IMG/VR virus record: IMGVR_UViG_3300042400_000452
Span: 1-24,200 of that record
Length of the DNA: 24,200 bases
Source of the DNA: a virus
Strand: one strand, 5' to 3'
The notes beneath the pieces were generated by a model. That model saw nothing but the letters and a program-made list of their open reading frames with translations. It searched no databases and was not told the DNA's origin. A program made the translations under genes and the position numbers. This document shows positions 5,948-11,397 of this stretch, one piece after another (the first letter of the stretch is position 1; each line of letters starts with the position of its first letter).

Positions 5948-5961
5948 GGGGCGCAAGCCCC
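5948..5961 (+). promoter_or_regulatory. Intercistronic GCAA-tetraloop hairpin
   Basis: GGGGC-GCAA-GCCCC directly after the stop of the 5728 gene and upstream of TATAAAGGAAAC, the ribosome site of the next gene. Third copy of the element; no U-run. Confidence 0.65.
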
Positions 5962-5977
5962 TATAAAGGAAACTAAA

Positions 5978-6274
5978 ATGAAATATATCCGCCCTGTATT
6001 TGACGATGATTATTCAGAAAATACACCCGTCAATCTTAAAGACCTTGTTGAACAATTCTTAATCAACAGCCACAACCTATCAGATTATGTTGAAGAAACA
6101 GATTTGATTGCCGACCAAGTGTTGGTTATTCTTTACGATGCCAATGACGATAAGTTGGGTCGTATTCGCGACATTTACAACAAACGCATTAGTGAAGTTG
6201 CCTATTTCGTTGATGAAAATTACGATGTTGATGGCTATGCAAAATTTATGGTTGACCAAGTAAAGGACTGGTAA
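5978..6274 (+). CDS. Unknown acidic early protein
   Basis: A 98-residue, strongly acidic protein starting MKYIRPVFDDDYSENTPVNL. A helix near 20-40 (LVEQFLINSHNLSDYVEETD) leads into a strand VLVILYDAND and a second acidic tail (VDENYDVDGYAKF). High negative charge without a catalytic motif is common in phage proteins that mimic DNA or bind host factors, but this is speculation. It has a good AAAGGAAAC ribosome site, and its stop overlaps the next start as TAATG. Confidence 0.7.
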   Translation: MKYIRPVFDDDYSENTPVNLKDLVEQFLINSHNLSDYVEETDLIADQVLVILYDANDDKLGRIRDIYNKRISEVAYFVDENYDVDGYAKFMVDQVKDW

Positions 6275-6399
6275 TGAAAGACTACAAAAACTTAGTTGTA
6301 AAATCTGAAACAAACTGGTTGCACATTGCTGTTGAAACGGTTTGCTTTGTCGGTAGCATGATAGCCATAGGCTTCTTGCTTTGCTTGCTGTCTGCTTAA
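6274..6399 (+). CDS. Very small membrane protein
   Basis: A 41-residue reading frame found by eye. Its ATG shares bases with the previous stop (TAATG), so it is translationally coupled. After a polar start (MKDYKNLVVKSETNWLHIAV) comes one hydrophobic segment, FVGSMIAIGFLLCLLSA, long enough to cross the membrane and reaching the C-terminus. Tight packing between genes with recognised starts supports it being real. Function unknown; membrane-active early phage peptides often affect host envelope or superinfection, which is only a possibility here. Confidence 0.6.
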   Translation: MKDYKNLVVKSETNWLHIAVETVCFVGSMIAIGFLLCLLSA

Positions 6400-6415
6400 T
6401 ACTAAAGGATAAGAT

Positions 6416-6940
6416 ATGACCTATGCAAAATTAAGGGCAATCAATGTAAATGCCCAAACTGAAAAGAAAGGCAACCTAACCTATTTGTCATGGACATGGG
6501 CGGTTGATGAACTACTGCAAGCCGATGAAACTGCCACATGGGATTTTCCCGAACCAAAGTATTACGGCGAAACCATGATGGTGTTTTGCAATGTCACCGC
6601 ATTTGGCAAGACCATGAAGATGCAATTGCCTGTCATGGACAATCGCAACAACGCTATTGCCAACCCCGATGCCCGTAAAATCAGCGATGCTACTATGCGA
6701 TGCCTTGCTAAATGTATTGCTTGCTTTGGCATTGGTTTATATATCTATGCAGGGTCTGACCTGCCACAACTTGATGCAGATGAATATGCCGAAAGACTTA
6801 ATGCCTGCGTAACTTTAGCAGAATTGCAAGATGCGTATTTAGCCATTGTGCCAATGTTCAAAGCAGATGCCCAGTCGCTTGCCGTCATTACAAAAACCAA
6901 AGACATTATGAAAGCCAAACTTACAAAGGATGCAAAATGA
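6416..6940 (+). CDS. Sak/DUF1071-type single-strand annealing protein
   Basis: The 174-residue protein has the DUF1071 pattern: NLTYLSWTWAVDELLQADET near 20-39, then ATWDFPEP, a beta-rich middle (YGETMMVFCNVTAFGKTMKM), and the helix KISDATMRCLAKCIACFGIG near 88-107. These belong to the Rad52-like Sak group of phage annealing proteins, which coat single-stranded DNA and pair complementary strands. The YqaJ-type exonuclease and the SSB-like protein encoded just downstream complete a lambda Red-like set. The distal 60 residues are a helical tail. Length is normal for the compact members of the family. Confidence 0.85.
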   Translation: MTYAKLRAINVNAQTEKKGNLTYLSWTWAVDELLQADETATWDFPEPKYYGETMMVFCNVTAFGKTMKMQLPVMDNRNNAIANPDARKISDATMRCLAKCIACFGIGLYIYAGSDLPQLDADEYAERLNACVTLAELQDAYLAIVPMFKADAQSLAVITKTKDIMKAKLTKDAK

Positions 6941-7080
6941 TTATCACCAGCCTTTATAAATTAGCACCGCCAAGCCCACGCCTTGTTGAATTGCGTGAAA
7001 AGAAAGTTGCCGCTTGCAAACAAATGATGGGCGAAAAATGGTTGTTTGCCAAACAAATTCAAAGAAAGGATGCAAAATAA
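6937..7080 (+). CDS. Very small unknown protein between Sak and the alpha-CTD gene
   Basis: A 47-residue basic frame (MIITSLYKLAPPSPRLVELR and onward, ending IQRKDAK). It starts with ATGA overlap on the Sak stop, and its own stop overlaps the next start as TAATG, so all three genes are coupled. Upstream AAAGGATGCAAA serves as ribosome site. The short proline motif APPSPR is followed by a Lys-rich helix. No family recognised; perfect tiling of the operon is the main support. Confidence 0.6.
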   Translation: MIITSLYKLAPPSPRLVELREKKVAACKQMMGEKWLFAKQIQRKDAK

Positions 7081-7370
7081 TGTTAATTGACGATATGGGT
7101 TTTAGCACTAGAATTAAAAACGCATTAAAGGGTAATGGTGTAAATACTATTGACGACCTTATTTTATTGTCTGAACATAGAATAAAAGGATTTCCAAACA
7201 TTGGTGACTTTTCCGCAAGGGAAATTATTGATAAAGTAAAAAGCCTTGGTTTTAATTTTGCCCCAACTGAAAAATTTAGTTTTCATTATGCAAGCGATAT
7301 GGCAATGCTTGTTAATAAAATTGATGAATTAATTATTCTTATAAAAAATCAAAACAAGGATGAAAAATGA
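7080..7370 (+). CDS. Orphan RNA polymerase alpha-CTD-like DNA-binding protein
   Basis: A 96-residue protein whose residues 8-56 align without gaps to the C-terminal domain of bacterial RNA polymerase alpha: FSTRIKNALKGNGVNTIDDL, then SEHRIKGFPNIGDFSAREII. Compared with E. coli, DNA contacts R265, N268, G296, S299 and E302 correspond to R11, N14, G42, S45 and E48; K298 is F44. The remaining 40 residues form a helical tail (MAMLVNKIDELIILIKNQ), possibly for oligomerisation. I start at 7080 because that ATG overlaps the previous stop as TAATG and AAAGGATGCAAAA precedes it. It could bind UP-like DNA or contact host sigma or activators. A generic helix-hairpin-helix DNA-binding role is the alternative. 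Confidence 0.75.
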   Translation: MLIDDMGFSTRIKNALKGNGVNTIDDLILLSEHRIKGFPNIGDFSAREIIDKVKSLGFNFAPTEKFSFHYASDMAMLVNKIDELIILIKNQNKDEK

Positions 7371-7645
7371 CCGAACAATTACCCGATGATGAAATGCAAC
7401 TCCTGGTCGCCGATGCCGTTCGTTATCGCTTCCTGCGCGATGTTGTGCCATCAATTATCAATAATTTATTGCCCGATGAAAATTACTATTGGGATAAGTA
7501 TGTTGGCTTTGAATCTATTTATTATGCAAAAGGCGATGGAACGGCTGAAGTTAAAAATGGCAAAGATTTAGATGATGCCATTGATGCTGAACTTGGTTTA
7601 ATGTTTGACAGGGAAATTGCCGAACAAATAAAGGAAACGCCATGA
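7367..7645 (+). CDS. Conserved phage protein with DAVRYRFLRD motif
   Basis: A 92-residue acidic protein. The phrase VADAVRYRFLRDVV near 14-27 followed by a WDKYVGFESIYY segment and a C-terminal DLDDAIDAEL helix is a common layout in small phage hypotheticals. No catalytic motif or membrane segment. Its ATG overlaps the preceding stop (ATGA) with AAGGATGAAAA upstream, and its end overlaps the exonuclease start. Function unknown; constant linkage to recombination genes would suggest a role there. Confidence 0.7.
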   Translation: MTEQLPDDEMQLLVADAVRYRFLRDVVPSIINNLLPDENYYWDKYVGFESIYYAKGDGTAEVKNGKDLDDAIDAELGLMFDREIAEQIKETP

Positions 7646-8265
7646 ACGAAATCCAAGGTTCGGATGAATGGTTTGCCGCCCGATTGGGCAAGGTCAGCGC
7701 AAGCCGACTAGCCGATGTATTAGCAACCGTTAAAACAGGTGAAGCGGTAACGCGCCGCAATTACCGTATGCAACTGGTTTGCGAACGCTTAACGGGGCGC
7801 AAAGCAGAAACCTATACCAACGCCCACATGGAACGCGGAAATGCCTTAGAACCGCTTGCAAGGGCTTCCTATGAACTAAGAAAAGGTGTCATGGTTGATG
7901 AAATTGGCTTTGTCCAACACCCGACCATTGAAATGGCAGGCGCAAGCCCCGATGGGTTGGTTGATGGCGGCAGTATTGAAATCAAATGCCCAACGCCTGC
8001 TAATCACATTGAAACCGTATTGCGCGGAACAGCCCCAAGCCAATACTTTGCCCAAATGCAATGGCAAATGGCTTGTTTAGGCGATGCTTATAAATTTGTG
8101 GATTTTGTGTCCTATTGCCCCGATGTGGGTGAAGATTTGGAATTGTTTATTGTTCGCGTTCCACGCGATGATGAATGGTTGCAACAAGCGGAAAAGGATG
8201 TGATTACTTTTCTAAATGAAGTGTCGGAAACATACAGTCAATTAAAATCACTTAAATGGCTGTAA
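7642..8265 (+). CDS. YqaJ/lambda Exo-type recombination exonuclease
   Basis: A 207-residue member of the YqaJ family (PD-(D/E)XK fold). Motifs: GSDEWFAARLGKVSAS at residues 6-21; MERGNALEPLAR at 63-74 with E64 and E70; GASPDGLV at 100-107 with D104; SIEIKCP at 111-117 with E113 and K115; and an FAQMQWQMAC helix. These are the metal-binding residues of the lambda exonuclease family. The enzyme should chew 5' ends at double-strand breaks and feed 3' single strands to the Sak annealing protein encoded upstream. It overlaps the previous gene by 4 bp (ATGA). Full length and intact by motif. Confidence 0.9.
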   Translation: MNEIQGSDEWFAARLGKVSASRLADVLATVKTGEAVTRRNYRMQLVCERLTGRKAETYTNAHMERGNALEPLARASYELRKGVMVDEIGFVQHPTIEMAGASPDGLVDGGSIEIKCPTPANHIETVLRGTAPSQYFAQMQWQMACLGDAYKFVDFVSYCPDVGEDLELFIVRVPRDDEWLQQAEKDVITFLNEVSETYSQLKSLKWL

Positions 8266-8291
8266 TTATTTAATCAACTAAAGGAAATAAA

Positions 8292-8558
8292 ATGGCAATA
8301 ACCCATGAACTAATCGCCCGTGGCGAAACTTATAAAGACAAAGATGGAAACGATAAAACCCGTTGGATTCGTTGCGGTGTTGTAATGGACACCAAATCGG
8401 GCGGGCAAGCAATTCACATTGAAAGCCTGCCAATTAACTTTGATGGCTGGCTAATGATGAAAGAACCAATGCCAAAAGAAAACCAAAAGCCTTATAGCAA
8501 ATCAGGTTCTGTTTCTGAAAAGCCAATTGATGAAATTGAATCGGATATTCCATTTTAA
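8292..8558 (+). CDS. SSB-like small protein with DIPF tail
   Basis: An 88-residue protein. A beta-rich core (THELIARGETYKDKDGNDKT, then RWIRCGVVMDT, then QAIHIESLPINFDGWLMM) is followed by a disordered Ser/Lys/Glu stretch and the acidic end ESDIPF. The last four residues match the conserved C-terminal tip of bacterial SSB (DDIPF), which docks repair and replication proteins. Together with the neighbouring annealing protein and exonuclease this points to a single-strand-binding or SSB-mimic role. It is much shorter than full SSB and lacks a readily recognised OB-fold signature, so competition with host SSB for partners is an alternative. Ribosome site AAAGGAAATAAA precedes the ATG. Confidence 0.7.
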   Translation: MAITHELIARGETYKDKDGNDKTRWIRCGVVMDTKSGGQAIHIESLPINFDGWLMMKEPMPKENQKPYSKSGSVSEKPIDEIESDIPF

Positions 8559-8563
8559 CTAAC

Positions 8564-8577
8564 AGCCCTACGGGGCT
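8564..8577 (+). promoter_or_regulatory. Intercistronic TACG-tetraloop hairpin
   Basis: AGCCC-TACG-GGGCT, five base pairs with a UNCG-type loop, lying five bases after the SSB-like stop and just before TTAAGGAAAC, the ribosome site of the next gene. Same position and size as the three GCAA hairpins but with unrelated stem sequence and the other stable tetraloop class, so structure rather than sequence seems to be kept. Confidence 0.6.
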
Positions 8578-8590
8578 TTAAGGAAACTAT

Positions 8591-8770
8591 ATGTATATTA
8601 CTGACAAACAATTTGATGAAACTATTGAACGCGCATTTACACGCGGCATGGAATTTCAAAAAAAGAACCAGCAAAATTTGGAAAAGGCTTGGTTTGACAT
8701 TGGTTACAATGCCGGTATAAAGTTTGCTAGACTTAATCAAGGGGAATATGATGCCTTGCAACAAGATTGA
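8591..8770 (+). CDS. Small unknown helical protein
   Basis: A 59-residue frame found by eye, MYITDKQFDETIERAFTRGM and onward, ending YDALQQD. Strong ribosome site AAGGAAACTAT and the upstream TACG hairpin support it. The product is amphipathic helix throughout with no cysteine or membrane segment. Its last 20 bases overlap the start of the next gene in another frame. Function unknown. Confidence 0.65.
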   Translation: MYITDKQFDETIERAFTRGMEFQKKNQQNLEKAWFDIGYNAGIKFARLNQGEYDALQQD

Positions 8771-8975
8771 CTGTAATCAAGGGCGCAACTGTGATTGCCC
8801 AAGGAATAATGATGTGGCTGTTGGGGCTGTTGTGGCTGTCGTTCTGTTTATTATAATGTTAGTTGCTATAAGTTGTTTAGTATTTAAACTTTTAAATGGA
8901 AATACAGGGCAAGACTGCGCTGTTGAAGTGCAGTTTAAAGACAGCAAAGCAACTTATATAGGGCAAACTGTATGA
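8748..8975 (+). CDS. Small membrane protein with N-terminal Cys cluster
   Basis: A 75-residue protein (74 if the adjacent ATG at 8751 is used; GGGGAAT lies just upstream of both). The N-terminus MMPCNKIDCNQGRNCDCPRN has cysteines at 4, 9, 15 and 17, then one long hydrophobic span VAVGAVVAVVLFIIMLVAIS and beyond, then a polar tail of about 30 residues. One transmembrane segment with a metal-binding-like Cys group on one side is clear; the function is not. It overlaps its neighbours at both ends, with ATGA into the next gene. Confidence 0.65.
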   Translation: MMPCNKIDCNQGRNCDCPRNNDVAVGAVVAVVLFIIMLVAISCLVFKLLNGNTGQDCAVEVQFKDSKATYIGQTV

Positions 8976-9094
8976 CCAAACTGTGTATGTCATGTCAAAA
9001 AATGCCGGCAATTAAAAAGATTGGTAATCGGGTTTTATGCAAAAACTGTGTTGATGCTAGGAACAAAGCAATCATAAAGGCTAATAAATTATGA
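8972..9094 (+). CDS. Very small zinc-ribbon protein
   Basis: A 40-residue frame found by eye. It starts by ATGA overlap on the previous stop. The sequence MTKLCMSCQKMPAIKKIGNR then VLCKNCVDARNK holds two CxxC knuckles (C5/C8 and C23/C26) 15 residues apart, a minimal zinc ribbon, followed by a basic tail. Such mini-proteins can bind nucleic acid or contact polymerase. The next gene begins inside its last codons. Confidence 0.65.
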   Translation: MTKLCMSCQKMPAIKKIGNRVLCKNCVDARNKAIIKANKL

Positions 9095-9261
9095 ACGGAT
9101 GTCATAGCGATTTAGTGCCTGACCGTTGTCAGCATGATTTGGTTTTTCATAGCAATGGCAAAACATCATGGAATTATATTTTTACGCGCGATTGCCAATA
9201 CACTAAACAGGGAATTCCTGATAGCGGTTGCGATGGTTGCAAACAAAAACATGATAGTTAA
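9091..9261 (+). CDS. Small Cys/His-rich protein
   Basis: A 56-residue frame found by eye that overlaps the previous stop. It contains C4, C13, C35, C47 and C50 with several histidines; the C-terminal PDSGCDGCKQK is a phrase familiar from small phage proteins. A metal site is likely from residue content. No known family assigned. Its end overlaps the start of the nuclease-like gene by 11 bp. Confidence 0.55.
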   Translation: MNGCHSDLVPDRCQHDLVFHSNGKTSWNYIFTRDCQYTKQGIPDSGCDGCKQKHDS

Positions 9262-9712
9262 ATTAAGCGACACCGAAATAAACTTAATTCATGTCATAGG
9301 CACAATGCGCTTTAACATAACAAGCGAACATGGAAATGACCGCAATCAATCGGGTGCTAATGGTTTAAATATGTGCATTGATGGCGTAATGAGTGAATAT
9401 GCCGTTGCAAAGTTGCTTAATGTGCATTTTGATTTTAATTGTGATTATCGCAAATTTGGTGCAGACCTTATTGGTAGAACTGGCAAGACGATTGATGTAA
9501 AATCTACAAGGAAACAAGGTGGCAATCTCAATGCTGTAAAATGGTCTGAAAAAAAACCAGCCGAAATCTTTATTCTTACTGAAATTGGCTTTGATTTTGT
9601 GGATGTGGTTGGCTTTATTAGTCGTAAAGATTTTTTAATTGATGCTAACTTAACAGATGTTGGTAAGGGTGAATTTTATAGTGTGCCGCGCAATAAATTA
9701 AGGGCAATGTAA
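9251..9712 (+). CDS. Putative PD-(D/E)XK nuclease
   Basis: From the ATG at 9251 the protein has 153 residues. Candidate catalytic residues follow the PD-(D/E)XK order: E49 in GVMSEYAVAKLL, D72 in FGADLIGRTG, then D82 and K84 in TIDVKSTRKQGG. The helix before E49 and the strand pair around D72 and K84 fit the fold's core. The frame stays open to 9134, but that part overlaps the Cys/His-rich gene and lacks a ribosome site; MIVKLSDTE is a natural start although its own ribosome site is weak. Likely substrate is phage or host DNA; junction resolution or host-DNA degradation are both possible. Confidence 0.65.
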   Translation: MIVKLSDTEINLIHVIGTMRFNITSEHGNDRNQSGANGLNMCIDGVMSEYAVAKLLNVHFDFNCDYRKFGADLIGRTGKTIDVKSTRKQGGNLNAVKWSEKKPAEIFILTEIGFDFVDVVGFISRKDFLIDANLTDVGKGEFYSVPRNKLRAM

Positions 9713-9960
9713 TGAGTAAAAACGATATAACTGGCGATGCTATTGTTAGCAAGTTTAGCAACACTTATGCTGACAAATACGATGCTATATTTCGCAACAA
9801 AGATTTAGCCAAATGTGCAGGGCAAGCCCCCGATGGAACGATGCTTTGCGCTTACAGGGAACGATGCAAACGCTATGTAATGCCTGCAAGCAACCATCAA
9901 GCGTGGAATGAATTTTGGCGTGGTGGCGATGATTGTGCTAGTTATATTGTTATCGGTTAA
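9712..9960 (+). CDS. Small four-cysteine protein, last gene of the rightward operon
   Basis: An 82-residue protein whose second half has LAKCAGQAPDG, then MLCAYRERCKRY, then a Trp-rich stretch and GGDDCASY. Four cysteines spaced this way suggest a zinc or iron-sulfur site. I recall similar CxYRExCxRY proteins in other phages without a known role. Its ATG overlaps the nuclease stop (TAATG). The 3' end overlaps the convergent endolysin gene by 11 bp. Confidence 0.65.
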   Translation: MSKNDITGDAIVSKFSNTYADKYDAIFRNKDLAKCAGQAPDGTMLCAYRERCKRYVMPASNHQAWNEFWRGGDDCASYIVIG

Positions 9961-10441
9961 ACAACGCCGCTTCATCTTTACGCCTGTTATCCAAGCCTTT
10001 TAAGACCTTACCGCCGGCTTTATTATATTTAAGTAGGCTTTGTATAGCCGTAACTTTATCGCCACGCAACAACGCCTGACGGAAGGTTGAACGCTGTAAA
10101 ACCCCCAACCCAAGATTGAAACTAAAACTAATAGCACAATCAGTTTCCCCTTGTGTAAGTGGGATAGGTAAATAACGGGCAACCCCGCGTTCAAATCGTG
10201 CGACATCCTTAGCCAATAATGCGTCAACTTCTTCTTCACTCCATTTTCTATTATCTTTATATTCTAACTTCCATGCTTTGCGCCGCGCCATGCCATCTAT
10301 GGTTGATGGAATTTTTGCTTGTTCAGGGTATAAAACATGACCAACTCCGATTGTCCAAAGACCAGCCGGGCATTGATATGGTTTATATCTAACGCCCTCA
10401 TGGTGCTTTAACATTTTAAGCAATTCTTTACTTGCCTTCAC
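9950..10441 (-). CDS. Endolysin: GH24 (T4/P22-type) lysozyme
   Basis: A 163-residue muramidase cutting the MurNAc-GlcNAc bond. With start at 10441 (GTG) the catalytic E-x8-(D/C)-x5-T triad is E15, C24 and T30 (HHEGVRYKPYQCPAGLWTIG), the C variant used by several phage lysozymes. Further down come SFSFNLGLGVL near 105-115 and LDNRRKDEAALF at the end, both typical. There is no signal peptide or N-terminal anchor, so release by the holin encoded next to it is expected. The frame extends to a TTG at 10468, also possible. It overlaps the holin gene by 14 bp and converges on the early operon. Confidence 0.9.
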   Translation of the reverse strand: MKASKELLKMLKHHEGVRYKPYQCPAGLWTIGVGHVLYPEQAKIPSTIDGMARRKAWKLEYKDNRKWSEEEVDALLAKDVARFERGVARYLPIPLTQGETDCAISFSFNLGLGVLQRSTFRQALLRGDKVTAIQSLLKYNKAGGKVLKGLDNRRKDEAALFNR

Positions 10442-10925
10442 GGTGTTTTTCCCATTGGCGTGAACCAAAATAGAAGCCGATTATGCTTGAAACAATAGCC
10501 ATTTCATCGTCTGAAAATACTAAACCCATTGCTGTTGTAAATTCAACGCCTGTATAGATTGCCCAAGCCAATCCTGCTAAATCAACAAACACTAGCAAGC
10601 CAACAAAAGTAAATGCAATATAAGGGCGAACCTTGCCATTTAAATCAACCACGGATTGCGATGCCTTATCCATAATCTTCATGTCATGGGCATACAGGGC
10701 TTCGCGTTCCTGTGCGTATGTTTGCATTTCAATTTCATCTAATTTAATTGCTTCTATCTTTTCCTGCGATGCAAACCCTGCTTGCGCCATTGCCGTTTCG
10801 CGTTCTGCTTGTAATCTAGCCATAGCCATTTCATGCTTTTGGTCGCCCTTTTGCTGAAAGAACCCTAATAGGCTAGGCAATGCGGATGAACCAATACCTA
10901 GTAAACCTGAAATAATTGAAAGCAT
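10428..10925 (-). CDS. Holin, 3-TM gene-transfer-agent type
   Basis: A 165-residue protein. A short hydrophobic N-terminus (MLSIISGLLGIGSSALPSLL) is followed by a charged coiled helix (about 25-90) and two membrane segments: IAFTFVGLLVFVDLAGLAWA near 103-122 and MAIVSSIIGFYFG near 142-154, before SRQWEKH. This layout, with VRPYIA before the second segment, matches the GTA_holin_3TM family. The product would form the pore that releases the endolysin encoded immediately downstream. The ribosome site is GGGGAATTAAA. Confidence 0.75.
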   Translation of the reverse strand: MLSIISGLLGIGSSALPSLLGFFQQKGDQKHEMAMARLQAERETAMAQAGFASQEKIEAIKLDEIEMQTYAQEREALYAHDMKIMDKASQSVVDLNGKVRPYIAFTFVGLLVFVDLAGLAWAIYTGVEFTTAMGLVFSDDEMAIVSSIIGFYFGSRQWEKHREGK

Positions 10926-10926
10926 T

Positions 10927-11397
10927 TTAATTCCCCAATGGATTTGATGTTGCCCGCTTAAGGGCTTTAAGTTGCGCTTCTATGCTATCGCGTGTGGCTT
11001 TCATTTCCTCACGCACGCCAAGCAAAGATGCGGCTGTTTCACGCACATTGCCGTTAGTAATAGCCTTGGCTTCGTTAGCCGTTCCAATAGCGTTTGACAC
11101 TTTTTCTTGCATGGAAACAAGTTGATTAGATGTTGTAACCATGCTGTCTTTAACGGTATTGACCGATGATTGCTGTGCTGATAATTGCACCTTTAAAGCA
11201 TTAACTTCAGCCTTTAATTCGGCATCATCATAAGGCTTTGACGCTTCAATGGCTTCAGTCGCCGCTATAACTCGGTTGTAAGTTGTTATGCCGATATAGA
11301 TTGTTCCACTTATCGGTGCTAATACCCCAAAAATCACTAACAATAGTGTTTTCGGTGAGTAATTCAAGTAAGATTCCTTGGCTTTGTTTGATGTCAT
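10927..11397 (-). CDS. Membrane-anchored coiled-coil protein in the lysis cassette (possible spanin-like)
   Basis: A 156-residue protein with a single N-terminal transmembrane helix (TLLLVIFGVLAPISGTIYIG, about 17-36) and a long helical, probably coiled-coil, remainder (heptad-like text from about 55 to 145). This is the topology of an inner-membrane spanin such as Rz, and its place next to holin and endolysin fits. I found no nested lipoprotein partner, so the spanin role is an inference. The start has AGGAA upstream. Its first 143 bp overlap the end of the preceding Cys-repeat gene in another frame, which is unusually long. Confidence 0.6.
   Translation of the reverse strand: MTSNKAKESYLNYSPKTLLLVIFGVLAPISGTIYIGITTYNRVIAATEAIEASKPYDDAELKAEVNALKVQLSAQQSSVNTVKDSMVTTSNQLVSMQEKVSNAIGTANEAKAITNGNVRETAASLLGVREEMKATRDSIEAQLKALKRATSNPLGN

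Noticed and set aside
9134-9250. Extended N-terminus for the nuclease-like gene
   Set aside because: This part overlaps the 9091-9261 Cys/His gene, whose phrase PDSGCDGCKQK looks genuine, and it has no ribosome site.
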